A stretch of DNA of 64,000 nucleotides from Physcomitrium patens (taxonomy: Eukaryota > Streptophyta > Bryopsida > Funariales > Funariaceae): assembly GCF_000002425.4 (NCBI RefSeq), contig NC_037265.1, positions 106,835 through 170,834 on the forward strand, in the 5' to 3' direction. The notes beneath the pieces were generated by a model. The model was given only the letters and a program-made list of their open reading frames with translations. It was not told the DNA's origin and ran no database searches. The position numbers were made by a program, and so were the translations under genes. Positions 49,225-59,751 of the stretch are shown here, in pieces (positions within the stretch are counted from its first letter, which is position 1; every line of letters begins with the position of its first letter).

Positions 49225-50161
49225 ATGATTTCATGAATACCCATTTCTTCTTTCTTTGATGTAGCCATTGAAGATTGAATCAAAGATATTGAATGGATAG
49301 TAGATATTTTTATCTTAGACTCTTATAATGGTCTTTGAATATTCATCCAATCTTTTTTCTATTCCCTTTTTGCTAATAATCCTATTACCTCTTCTACTTC
49401 TTTCCAATTTCTTGTCAATCTTTAATCTTTTTTTTTTTTTTATTTTTTTTTATCTTCAAGCAAGATTTTCAACTACTCTTGTAACTTTCTATCAACTACT
49501 TGAAGAAAGAGCTCCAATTTATTTGGATCAAATAATTACCTTTCTTTCTTTGATAAAGAAGATTATTGCTTTTTAAACTCTCTTAATAATTCTATTGCTA
49601 GAAGATCCTTCTTTGGCTTTTTAATCCATTCAAAAAATGATTTTTTTATAATCCATTTTTTATCTTCTAAAAAAACATTTATCCTTCAATGCTTGAGATA
49701 ATTTTTTCCATAAACCTCTAAAATATCCTATGATAGACCTTACATGATTTCTTATCTCTAATATTGTAGCCAGTTCAAATAATTGAACCACCTCCCTTTT
49801 TGTAAAACGCTTCAACTCCATTTCTTTTACATAACACCTTAAATACTTTGTAATGTCTTTTCTTTCAAATTGATCAATCTTATCTGTAATTGCTTGTAAT
49901 ATTTATTTTTCCATATCTTCTTCGTAATCTTTATCATATTGCTATTGCATGAATAAGGCAAAAGTCTCAAACATGCTTGCAGAATTGGGATCAAAATATA
50001 TACCTTGTCCTCTACTAATACCTCCACTTGTAGCTCTAGTCAAAGCACCACTCATAACTCTTCTTTCAACTTTCTTGCCTTTCTTCTCCATAATTCAAAT
50101 AATCCAAGAAAGTTTTTTAAATACCTTCCACTTCAAGCTTTTATATTGGATTCACCAAATA
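49225..50161 (-). pseudogene. old family E gag, N-terminal part
   Basis: Homologous to 47765-48679 and 17990-18990. Resumes the host gag right after the inserted E element and ends at the old element's primer site (ttggattcaccaaata in plus orientation). Confidence 0.82.
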
Positions 50162-51959
50162 TGTTGTAATATGTGAAGTCTTACTCGAGAATGCATTGGG
50201 CACTTGGATGTGAAAGGTAGAATGGAAATTCCAACAATAAAATCTTAATTCTAATAGAACAATATATAAAATCTAATTAAATAATAACAATGCTAAGCAA
50301 GCTTTAATTAAATTCAAAAGAAACTTAAAGAAATTACAAAAGAAATAATAAAAAATCTTAAAAGAATTCAAAAAAAATCAACACTAAATTTTGAAAGAAT
50401 CTTTAAGAAATCTCAATAAAATCCTAATTTAATCCTAATTAAAATTCTAATGGACTTCAATCAAATCCTAGGCCAAATTTTAACTAAATCCTAAACCCTA
50501 AATCAAATTCTAAATAAATTCTAAATTCTAAATTCTAAATTCTAAATCAAATCTTAATCAAATCCTAGATAAATTCCAAATCCTAAACAAATCTTAGATC
50601 CTAAACATAATCCTAATCAAATCCTAATCAAATCCTAAATCCTAAATCAAATCCTAATCAAATCTTAAATTCTAAACCAAATCCTAATCAAATTCTAGAC
50701 AAATTCCAAATCCTAATCAAATCCTAAATCCTAAATTTTAAACCAAATCTTAACCAAATCCTAAACTCTAAATCAAATCCTAGACAAATCTTAGATCCTA
50801 AATCAAATCCTAAACCTTAAACCAAATCCTAACCAAATCTTAAATTCTAATCTAAATTCTAACTAAATTCTAAAGCCTAAATCAAACCTTAATAAAATCT
50901 TAACCAAATCCTAAATCCTAAGATAGTTTAGAACTTCAATATTTTTTGATTAAACCGTTGATCTTATTTAAATTTTTATAAATCTTTGTATTTCTTAGTT
51001 ACAAAAAATTACAATAAAATTGAAGACAATGGAGCTTACTAAATAGAAAAAAAAATCCTAAAAACTGCTAAGATATTAGTCAGCCTCCTTTTCCAACCTT
51101 GATGCTAATCTTCATGTACTAATATCTCTTTAATACAAAATTTAATTTATTTTAAACTTCTTATATATATAAAATAAAAATTCTACTATCTACATACAAA
51201 ACTTCTACTCCAATTCAATTTATAGATTGCAAGAAATCTTAGAAATCTTCACTAAATCTAAAATTCTACTTTCCAAGATTCTAACCTACTTAAACCTCAA
51301 TAATCCTCAATTCAATAGTTAGATCAAGCTAAAATTTGCAATACATATTAAACACAACTATAACCATTGATCTATAAAATTTTATTTATAGAACTGCTAC
51401 AAAATTCTTGAAATTACCCAAAATACCAACCCTATTTTATTTCACAAAAATCTAAGTCATTTGAAACAATCTTGACTTTATAAGGCTCTTACAAAGTCAT
51501 TACAAATCCAAATCATACAAAATCAATGCTTATAGAAACGTTATCAAGTCTGCTATCAAATTTTATTCTGTAATCTACATCAGAACCTTGAAATTAGAAT
51601 AAGTGTGTAGTTTTGTGCCTCAGGGTCTGATTTTGACTTATGTTGACAATTGGTCCTCTCTGTGTATCAATTCCTAGCTTCTTGAGGTAAATTTTGCTAA
51701 AATCTACTCTTAACTTCTTCTTATACATGCCTATATTATTTAATTTTTTTAATTTACTTTATTTTACTTTATTTATGGCCTTGCAAAATAAATAGAAGCC
51801 CATTTTGTAAAAAGAAATATTAGTACTTTTTAGTTTTATTATCTTTTTGACTATTATTTATATTTCTAAGATGATTTGCTATAATATTTTGAACTAAAAT
51901 CTTTTATAATATAATAATTTGTACACTCTTTCACCTATTAGCCATGTTATATCATGACA
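50162..51959 (-). repeat. 5' LTR of the old family E element
   Basis: 1798 bp. TGTTGTAATATGTGAAGTC start and atatcatgaca end. Homologous to 25463-27223. Holds the longest telomere-like tract of this pair (50230-50920). Confidence 0.88.
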
Positions 51960-52130
51960 CTGGGTACTTAATTGTAGAAAGAAGGAAAATTATAATGACA
52001 AGATCCTAATAATTCTAATAGAATCTTTAATAAATTCTAATTAAACCTTAATAATGCTTATTAAGCTTTAATCAAAATCAAAAGAAAACTTTTAAAAATT
52101 ACAAAAAATATATTAAAAAATCTTCAAGAA

Positions 52131-52170
<40 letters not shown>

Positions 52171-53418
52171 TATAAATCCTAATTAGATCCTATTTTAATC
52201 CTAATTAAAATCCTAATGATAATTAACTTAATTTTAGGTCAAATCCTAATCTTAAATCAAACCTTGAACAAACCTCAAATCCTAAACTAAACCCTAGACA
52301 TATCTTAAACTCTAAATCAAATTCTAAATAAATTCTTAATCTTAAATCAAACCTTAGATAAATCCTAAATCTTAAATCAAATCCTAAATAAATCATAAAT
52401 CCTAAATCAAATTATAAACAAATCTTAAGTTCTAAACTAAATCTTAAAAAAATCCTAATATAGATTAAAATCCCAATATCTATTAATTAAATTTTTGATT
52501 TTACTTAAAACTTTACACACCTTTCAATCTCTTATTTAAAAACCAATGTAAAAAATTTGAAGATAATCGCACTTATCAAATAGAAGAAAAATCCTAAAAT
52601 CAACTAAGGTATTAGCCGGCTTCCTACTCCAATCTAAATGTTGAACTTTTAGTCTCAATATCTTCATTTTGAACTATTGATTTTTTCCCAAAATTTACTT
52701 AAATTGTTGAAAATCAAGTCTAGTTTCTATACAAAAATATTTCACTTTAATTTAATCAACAGATTGCTAAAGATCTTTAAAATACTTATTGATTTTTAAA
52801 CACTAATTTTTGAGACCTTAATCCACAAAAAAATTTACATACTTTGATTTAATCATTTGATGGACCTTAAATTGTTCAAAACATTAACATCATTTTTTTT
52901 ACAAAAACCTATGTTATCCAAAACAATCGTGATTTTCTAAAGCTCTCACAAAGTCATTAGAAATTCAAATCACCCAAAACTAATGCTCATAAAAATCTTA
53001 TTAAGTTTGCTCTTAAATTGAGCTCTTTGATCTTCAAAAGAAACTTGGAGTCACCGTAGGTGCATGATTTTGTACCTCGAGTGTGATTTCAATCCAAGTT
53101 AGCAACCAATCTTCTTTAAGTATCAATTCTTGGCTTTTTGAGGTAAATTTTGCTAAAATCTTCTCTTAACTCCCTCTCACATATTTCTATATTATTTTAG
53201 TTTACAATTTTCTTTGTTTTATCTTATTTATGGCTCTACAAAATAAATAGAAGCCTATTTTGTAAAAAGGCAGTAATAATATTATTTAGTTTTATATTCT
53301 TTCAACTTTTATTATTATTCTAAGAGTCTTTGTTATAATTTCTTTAAAGTAAGATTTTATATAATATAATATTTTCTTCTTTCTTTCATTCATTAGCCAT
53401 GTTACTTCTATCACAACA
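51960..53418 (-). repeat. family E LTR (outermost copy), main part
   Basis: Resumes the LTR begun at 25425: ctgggtacttaattgtag matches the E LTR at about base 38 (ctaggcacttggctg). Ends tatcacaaca. An A homopolymer of about 29 lies near 52137-52165. The combined length with 25425-25462 is about 1.5 kb. Confidence 0.82.
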
Positions 53419-53460
53419 TCCATCTTCTATGAACTTGTGCATCCTCCAATATGAGTCATC
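53419..53460 (-). mobile_element. short internal remnant of the outermost family E element
   Basis: tccatcttctatgaac followed by ttgtgcatcctccaatatg matches the polypurine side of family E (12911-12945 and 42838-42880). It shows the LTR before it was a 3' LTR. The rest of that element is gone. Confidence 0.65.
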
Positions 53461-54705
53461 AAATTAACTTATTATTTATTTTGGGACAAAAGAATGCATG
53501 TAGAGTGCCAAAATTATAAATTTTTAGGTGAAGATGTACTTAGACGATATTAAATAAAAGAGAATAATATTAATGGATAAGAAATGGAGTCTTAATAAGT
53601 CTTGGAGGTAATTATTTTTGTTGATTTAAGATTTTTATTTATTGTTGAATAGTAAAGATTAATTATTAAGGTCAATATTTATATTGGCCTTCTATCTATA
53701 CATATTACTTATAAAAATAACTATAAATATTAGTTATTAGTTAGAAGAAGCATGAAAAAGAACCTCATGTCTTTTTAATTATTTAAATAGAAAGTAGGAT
53801 TTAAAGTGGATTTAAATTTTTTTTATTACTATAAAAAATCATCAAGGTAAAAAATTATAGCTTCAAATTAATTTTAATATTATAAAAATATTAAATAATT
53901 TTTAGAATTTATTTAGAATTTATTTAGGAATTTTTAGAGCAATTTCTAAGACTTTTGTAAAAATGAGTTTTATCACTTCGAAAGCCAATATGAAGAAATG
54001 GAGTAAGATTTGAAGGCCTCATTTAGCTCGTAGGATAATTTGATGTTTTTAAACACCATAGTGAAGTCGAAAATGAAAAATTATAGATTTTATTAGTAGA
54101 AAATAGGAGGACCAACAGCTAGTATAGTCCTTTTAAGAAGGGAGGTTCATAAGTTCCACATGAGTTGTAGCACCTTAAAGGTAGTTAGGAAGATAAGACT
54201 AAGGCCTCATGGCCTCTCTTAGAGATCCATATACACTACTTGAGAGCTTTGGTGAGGCTCGAACTCCTAATCTCTTAAACAAGTTATCTTTGAGATAAAA
54301 ATTTATTTACTTAATTTTTTGTTTATTTACTTGTTATTTTTCAAACCTTCATAACTTACTCATAATAATTCGGATTTATATGTTTCTTATACCATTGAAA
54401 AGATAAAAATATTAAATTTCTAAAAATTTATTTTTTATTACTTTTTACTTTTTATTAGATAAAAACTCAATAAATAGACCGTGACTAGTTTTATAGTGTA
54501 CAATTACTTGATTGCATTTGTTCCACTTGTTTTGTATTTTGCTTATTTTATTCTTGTTCTTGCTACTTCCATTTCACACCACCCATTACAAGTAACTTTG
54601 AATTAAGGCCATCTTGTAATTGGGTTGAGGACTGAATTTAACATTCACATCCTATAAGCACTAAGTTTTCTTCATTACATTGATATAGAGTATTCTTTGT
54701 CTTAG
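53461..54705. other. AT-rich stretch with no gene seen
   Basis: No long ORF. 54100-54300 has a slightly different composition, with a B-box-like ggctcgaactcct near 54257, too weak to call a tRNA or SINE. Confidence 0.45.
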
Positions 54706-55118
54706 TCACGGACAATTACGAAATGAAATGAAATAAACAAAAGAACCGGAACTGCGCGGCCACAGGCTCACAACCCTAATCCCATCACCCTTTGGTTCCC
54801 TGAGGATTACGGTAAGAGATGTATCTTCGAGGGAACATTGCAATAGTATTATTGCTCTGCAATGGGCAGTTAAAATCGTGTGTGAGATCTTTGCATAGCA
54901 GATTGATGCAGCCATTGCTGCCCTCACAGTGTGCGCTAGGCGGCTGGGGAGTGCGGCGGGCTGTTTCGCACAGTCTCCCCTGATCGGGATTTGCGGAGCC
55001 CATTTCCCCCTCAGCCCGACGCATCTTCTTCTGGCTATGGTTTGCAGGTTGGCTTCCGACAATACCTTTGTCCCTCATCCTATTGGTTCTCCTTCCTTCC
55101 CGCTCGCAATCGCCGCCT

Positions 55119-55188
55119 CCGCCCCCGCTCCCGCCCCCGCTCCCGCCCCCGCTCCCGCCCCCGCTCCCGCCCCCGCTCCCGCCCCCGC
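55119..55188. repeat. 12-bp C-rich minisatellite, nearly six units
   Basis: Unit gctcccgccccc repeated almost perfectly. On the minus strand it would read as Gly-Ser repeats and on the plus strand as Ala-Pro or Pro-Arg repeats, but there is no independent sign that any frame is used. The G-rich strand has the form ggggg-cggg, able in principle to form a G-quadruplex. Confidence 0.93.
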
Positions 55189-56260
55189 CTTGTGATCGCA
55201 TCTCATCGTTTACAGATCTAGGCCTTCAAGTTGATTTTTTTAAAATGGCATAGAATCATCACGAAAAATTTCTCCCTTTCGTGTCATTGGTTGTCAATCA
55301 CCCACAAAAAAGATCGTGTGGAACAAGTTGATTATCAAATTATAGATTACTTATTAATTAACAATAGTTTTGTAATCAATCTGTGTAGCTCACCAGATTC
55401 TAGAAGCACGTGCATGCTAAATACTTAAGTTTGACTTCTGATTCCCACTTCCATCATTAGTGGATTTTTGGTCAGAAAACAATGATCTTTGTGTCATGTA
55501 GCTGCCCAACTTTTCAGTTGGTCGAAGGGGGTTTTTATAACGTGAAGCCCACTTTGAAAGCCCTAGGTCCGAAAGCCTCACGAAGATCCCTGTTTCATGA
55601 AGGACAGATGTCTTGATCCTCGGCCTTTGGAGGCAAGTGTCCTAAAACTTGACCTTTGGAGATGGAGGAAAATAAATTATGCACACCACCCTCGCCCTTT
55701 CCTCACAGATTCTTCTAAATACAAAGGCAACCAAGCAGTGTCTGACTAGGCATTTCTTTCATCGAACGCGTCCTCTTTGGTTCTGCAAGTTGCTGCTCCC
55801 GGTGTCCACCCTCTCACCGCCCCAGACACAGCTACAAATGATTCCAACACCATTTGGGTCAGGCCGGAATTGAGTTTTTTTTAGTTAGAAGTCTTTTTAG
55901 TTCGATTTGGCTGCATGCCAACTGACTTGCAGATTAAAATTGTCCAATCAGTTTCTGCCCCTAATGGTACTTCACTGCATTATCGTTAAGTCCATCTCTT
56001 TCGTGTGAGTCTGGTGTGTGTGAGAAGATTCTACTCCAGCTTTGTTGGGTTCAATGAACTTGTGTGGATCTGTCACAATCGACAGAGTCTAGATGTTATG
56101 AATGTTGAGCTGAATGTGTTGGCCTCTGGTTGGATCGCTGCTAGCCTGCCATTTTTTACGCTGTCCTGCACTTCCTTCAAGCCTCTAATAGAAAATAAGC
56201 CTTGACTTGCTACAGATGATTATGCTGTTTTATCTTCTTTCGGGCTGTTTTCTTTTGCTC

Positions 56261-56262
56261 AG
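56261..56262 (+). promoter_or_regulatory. possible 3' splice site of a 5' leader intron
   Basis: tttcttttgctcag/gtttg, preceded by a pyrimidine-rich run (56226-56258). It lies 135 bases before the ATG at 56398. If used, the following exon would be 5' leader plus the whole ORF. Inferred from sequence pattern only. Confidence 0.35.
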
Positions 56263-56366
56263 GTTTGCCAGCCTTCTTAATTCATAGTACAACATTTTGA
56301 CGAATTGTGTCAAAAAGTGGCGAGGCGGAAGGACCTATCTAGTTCGGTAGCGACTTTAGAGTTTCA

Positions 56367-56504
56367 ATGAGCAACTCGTCACAGCTCGCTGCAGTAAATG
56401 GTGTCCATCGTCGAGGCATCGGAGGGGAACATTATGTTTTGCAGAATTGCAAAACATATACCCAGTTTGGATTTGGGCGGTATTGTAGCTTTGGTGGGCA
56501 GTAG
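56367..56504 (+). CDS. possible upstream ORF overlapping the main start
   Basis: ATG at 56367, 31 bases before the main ATG and in another frame, runs 45 codons to TAG at 56502-56504. It therefore passes over the main start codon. If the leader begins upstream of it, scanning ribosomes would meet this ATG (tcaatgagc, weak context) first. It may be a translational brake or mere chance; no domain is visible. Confidence 0.3.
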   Translation: MSNSSQLAAVNGVHRRGIGGEHYVLQNCKTYTQFGFGRYCSFGGQ

Positions 56505-57723
56505 TGCATCCGCAGCTGCACTTCCGTACACTTGTATAATTCGAGGGCGGTTACCATACTTGAATACCTATGTAACTCCAGGGACTTTAGGCCTTGCTTA
56601 TGCGGTGTTAACTTGCATTAATTGGCGGCCGGCACAAATTTTGGCTGGTGCTGGAGAAACTAGGTCAATGTTAGAACTTTACGGATTGAAAGCAAGTGGT
56701 ACGGCCACCTACGTTGGTCTGAAATCGGGAACAAGTCTGCAAGTCCGAGGTATTGCGGGAGATGCGTTGGTGCCGGAGCTTGTGACGAAAGGCAAGAAAA
56801 GAGTCGATGCACAACATGCCATTGGGCGACAATCTGGGAGGCCAACGCTTGTCATTTGGGCGGACATTATTAGCGATGTTGACGGGGAGGTGGTTGTTTG
56901 GAATGAGAATGGAGCTTTGATAAGTGTGATTGCCACTCTTGTGTCTTCTGTAGCGGCAGTTTTATGTGCCCTGTGCCATGAATGGCTCTCGCTTTCTGTG
57001 GTAGTTTCAGGTATGCTTCTGAATGCCGCCTTGGGCTTTTTACTTCGACAGCGAGTATATAAATTTGTCAAAACGCAAGCGGCACAGGGATCGCCTCCTG
57101 GAGATGCTTTGGTATTGCTGAATGATGAACCGGATGCACTCTGCGTGGTGCGGGGCAGCGAGAATGCCATTCAGAGGCTGTTTCAAAGGGAACTGGAAGA
57201 AACCGGCTTTACTAATCCTCTTCCGTTGTTTCTGGTGTGTGTGGCTATGATGGTTTACACAGCTGTAGTGGTACTAGGGGTGCCACACATGGGAGTAACT
57301 GGCCAAATACTATTATTGATTGCCATCTTTGTTGGAGCAATAGTTGACTTGGTAAAGGGTAGTTGGGATGGCAAGAAGGCAATTGCCAAAGCGGCAATCG
57401 ACAAGTACGAAATTAAAACAGTCAGCGTGAAAAAATTCGGAAATCGAACTGCGGCAGTAGCGTGTGTAGCTGCTGGCAGTTCGAAGACAGATGCGTTGCA
57501 ACGATCAGGAGTGTTGCCTGCCACTGGCACGGCATGGGAAAGTTGGTGGGGAGTATTGAATACCCTGGTTCAAGAGGGTGACAGACAGGATCGGAGTGCA
57601 CCCCCTAATCTCGTTGAAAGCAGGTATTTGCAACTGTCGGCCGATCCGCTGTGGCCCATCATACTAGATGACATGTTGAATGGTTATTCAGAAGCGTGCC
57701 ATCCTCAAGAGGTTGATGAGTGA
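56398..57723 (+). CDS. multi-pass membrane protein of unknown family, 441 aa
   Basis: The only long undisturbed ORF in 64 kb that is not from a retroelement. I do not recognise the family. The start is fixed by an in-frame TAA directly before the ATG (cag taa atg), unless an upstream exon is spliced in. Six hydrophobic segments are visible, at about residues 26-48, 60-76, 173-193, 196-217, 275-294 and 299-319. Between the second and third pairs lie soluble stretches (about 77-172 and 218-274). The C-terminal 120 residues are hydrophilic, with a conserved-looking WESWWGVLNTL (380-390) and a stretch DPLWPIILDDMLNGY (416-430). No signal peptide is obvious, and no catalytic motif or zinc site. 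Base composition near 50% GC contrasts with about 28-30% around it. A membrane role is inferred from hydropathy; transport, enzyme or structural function cannot be told. An overlapping upstream ORF and a possible leader intron precede it. Confidence 0.75.
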   Translation: MVSIVEASEGNIMFCRIAKHIPSLDLGGIVALVGSSASAAALPYTCIIRGRLPYLNTYVTPGTLGLAYAVLTCINWRPAQILAGAGETRSMLELYGLKASGTATYVGLKSGTSLQVRGIAGDALVPELVTKGKKRVDAQHAIGRQSGRPTLVIWADIISDVDGEVVVWNENGALISVIATLVSSVAAVLCALCHEWLSLSVVVSGMLLNAALGFLLRQRVYKFVKTQAAQGSPPGDALVLLNDEPDALCVVRGSENAIQRLFQRELEETGFTNPLPLFLVCVAMMVYTAVVVLGVPHMGVTGQILLLIAIFVGAIVDLVKGSWDGKKAIAKAAIDKYEIKTVSVKKFGNRTAAVACVAAGSSKTDALQRSGVLPATGTAWESWWGVLNTLVQEGDRQDRSAPPNLVESRYLQLSADPLWPIILDDMLNGYSEACHPQEVDE

Positions 57724-57995
57724 TCAATCTTACCAATGTGGCCTTTGCCAATAGTAGGTGAAATTTGTTCCGATTTTGGATGACTTCTTCAATAGCATTG
57801 AGATTGCCTTCGATTCAATGTGATGGGTAATTTTCAATGTGTGCTCTGAAGTCTCTAATTTTGTTTTGGGTGCATCACTTGGGCAATGGATATGTGCAAT
57901 TTTGCAAAAAGTAGTAGAGATTATGTCTAGTGGTACTTTGCATTTGGATCCATTTGCATTTTTTTTTAAGTCATAACAACCAACCCTCTGAAGAA
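57724..57995 (+). other. likely 3' untranslated region and downstream flank
   Basis: T-rich sequence after the stop codon, with words such as ttttgttttgggtg typical of plant 3' processing regions. No clear AATAAA. Ends where a copia LTR appears to begin. Confidence 0.4.
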
Positions 57996-59411
57996 TGTAA
58001 TGCCTCTTAAAATATTTTATCAAATTTTTAAATGTTGAATATTCCATATTATGTGTACCAAAAATTATAACTAAGCTCTTAACTAAGAGACCAAAAGTAC
58101 TCTCTTCTTGGTTTTTCGTACATTTTTGTTGCAATGAATGATGTTCATCTTACTTTCATAAAACATCCAATTTTTGTAACATGGTATCAAAGTTGGATGA
58201 ATAATATCATAGATGATTATGATTGGATAAAATTTGGATGAAAATTAATGTTTTTTGTAAATGAAAACTTTGATGATGTGCTTGTTGCCTAAGCCTTGTT
58301 GCCATTAGAACGTTGTTAAAGTTGAGGAGCTATTGGAGTTGTTAGTGCATTGTTGGAGTTTTGTTGGAGCTGCTAAAGCCCTATTGGAGCTTTGTTGGAG
58401 CTACTAGAGTTGGAGTTTAATTCTACTAATGTTGATTTTTAGTTAATTAAATTTTATTTGTTGATGGTAAAAAAAAGTGATACTTCTACTCTCTATATAT
58501 TATATTTTATAGACTATTTATTAATTATTTCTTTATAATTATTTGTTGATATTGTATTTAGAAATGGCATCTTCAATGCATTATTGCATTGATCAATTAG
58601 ATGAAAAAAATTATAGCTTATTGTCATTTATTGTGAAACACTTGATGTGCATTTATAAACTTTACATGTATGAAGATAGGACATTAAAATATCCTTACAA
58701 GTATTGATAAAAAATTAAAATAGAAATCAAGTGAAGCACAAGTATAACCATTAATTGTACTCAATATTAATTCTTTGCAATTAACTCATTTATACAAATG
58801 TAATATTGCAAAGGTGTAGAGTGCATTGGCTAAGATCCATAAATTCTCAAGAGTTATTATTTAAATTATATAATCTTTGATATATGGATGAAAAATCTAT
58901 GGAGATTTTTCTTTAAGAGATTTTTAATCTTAGAAATTAATATATTGAAGTCATTAATAAAATAGGCAAATAAAGCATGACATTTCTTATACTTACTACA
59001 TTACCAAAATCTTAGAATCCACTTATTCAATTGATTGTATTGAAAAAAAGAGAAGAGATTATAGAAGAGGTAGTACAATATATTTTCTTTAAGAAAGAAA
59101 TACTAAAGAAGAAAAAGATTAGTTTTTTATTTTTTGCTTTAGTAGTGCATGTAAAAAGAAAGCAAGAAGTACTTGTAGGGCTTGTGGCCAACAGAGGCAT
59201 TGGTAAGGTGATGCAAAATATTCTAAAATAAACAACAATGGTAATGCAAATTTAACTTAGATGTCAATAGAATCAATTAGATTCTATCTTCAAGTGACTT
59301 ACTCACATAAGGTATACTAGTTGATAAAACTTATTTTATACCTTTTAAAATTGAAGAAGTTATTACAACTTCTAATTCATCTATTTTAAGTCATATACTT
59401 ATTAAATGACA
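57996..59411 (+). mobile_element. Ty1/copia remnant: 5' LTR, primer site and gag
   Basis: A probable 186-bp LTR (57996-58181, tgtaatg…gtaaca) is followed by tggtatcaaagttggatg, a primer site for initiator methionine tRNA. A decayed gag starts near 58563 (ATGGCATCTTC…, with blocks like a plant copia UBN2 gag: LDEKNYSLL, then later KSWNPLIQ). No pol follows; the remnant stops at about 59411. Many disruptions. It starts 272 bases after the stop codon of the membrane-protein ORF. Confidence 0.7.
58182..58192 (+). promoter_or_regulatory. copia primer-binding site
   Basis: tggtatcaaag, close to tggtatcagag, the complement of the initiator methionine tRNA 3' end used by most plant copia elements. 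Confidence 0.8.
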
Positions 59412-59414
59412 TTA

Positions 59415-59751
59415 AGCATTAGAAACATGGTCAATAAGTTGGCCATGTGCCACACATGTTATTAGCTTGAAGACCAATCTAACTATGTGGCCCACACGTA
59501 GAAAAACTTGCCTTGTAAGTCAAGGCATGTATCTTACAAAGTCAACACATATTGGAGGTCCTATAGAACGTCGCCACATAGCTCCTAGTAAGATAGTATA
59601 TATAGAGAGAAGAGTGAAGCCTTCTTTACTCTTGTCAACTCCTTTCTTGCTTCCAATCTAGTTTCAAGGGTCTCTAGTTTTCTCGGCTTTTGATAATAGC
59701 CATTCCAGTTTTATTCTTAATATATATTTTAAATTATTCCTATTTTGTCAT
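59415..59751 (+). repeat. family B LTR fragment
   Basis: Matches 6728-7040: attagaaacatggtcaa, then gccacacatgttattagc, then tcaacacatattggag, the TATA box near 59597 and the hairpin region. It is cut at its right end by the family C element at 59752; the remaining part would lie beyond that element, outside the window. Confidence 0.88.

Larger units (their letters stand above)
25463..51959 (-). mobile_element. old family E gypsy element carrying five later insertions
   Basis: LTRs 25463-27223 and 50162-51959 bound an internal region read right to left: gag (50161-49225, 41285-40398, 37140-36900), protease and linker (about 36900-35929), RT (34648-34512, then 31115-30640), RNase H (about 30450-30050) and integrase (about 29950-28700). 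It is split by two D LTRs, a B fragment, a C element and a second E element. Flanks are ctag (25459-25462) and ctgg (51960-51963), a 4-bp duplication. Without the inserts it is about 12.6 kb or less. It is heavily decayed, with many tens of disruptions. Confidence 0.88.
54706..56262. other. GC-richer, low-copy DNA upstream of the membrane-protein ORF
   Basis: Composition changes sharply near 54740 and stays higher until about 57900. No match to the LTR families. Short ORFs here (for example 54929-55195, 55679-55873 and 56005-56205) have no recognisable domain. It probably holds the promoter and 5' leader of the gene at 56398, and possibly an upstream non-coding exon. Confidence 0.5.

Noticed and set aside
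52137-52165. Poly(A) tail of a LINE or processed pseudogene
   Set aside because: The A run lies inside an E LTR, which continues on both sides, so it is a homopolymer expansion.
54240-54300. tRNA or SINE suggested by a B-box-like ggctcgaactcct
   Set aside because: No matching A box, acceptor stem or tail could be found nearby.
54929-55195. Plus-strand ORF ending in an Ala-Pro repeat
   Set aside because: Same minisatellite read in the other direction; no conserved domain and no start context of note.
54785-55201. Minus-strand ORF with a Gly-Ser repeat start (138 codons)
   Set aside because: The repeat is simply the translation of the C-rich minisatellite, and the rest shows no domain. All three frames stay open there because of base composition.
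56709-57170. Minus-strand ORF of 153 codons across the membrane-protein gene
   Set aside because: It is an antisense shadow of the real ORF with no recognisable domain.
57730-58134. Minus-strand ORF of 134 codons after the gene
   Set aside because: Overlaps the likely 3' region and the copia LTR, and has no domain or supporting composition.
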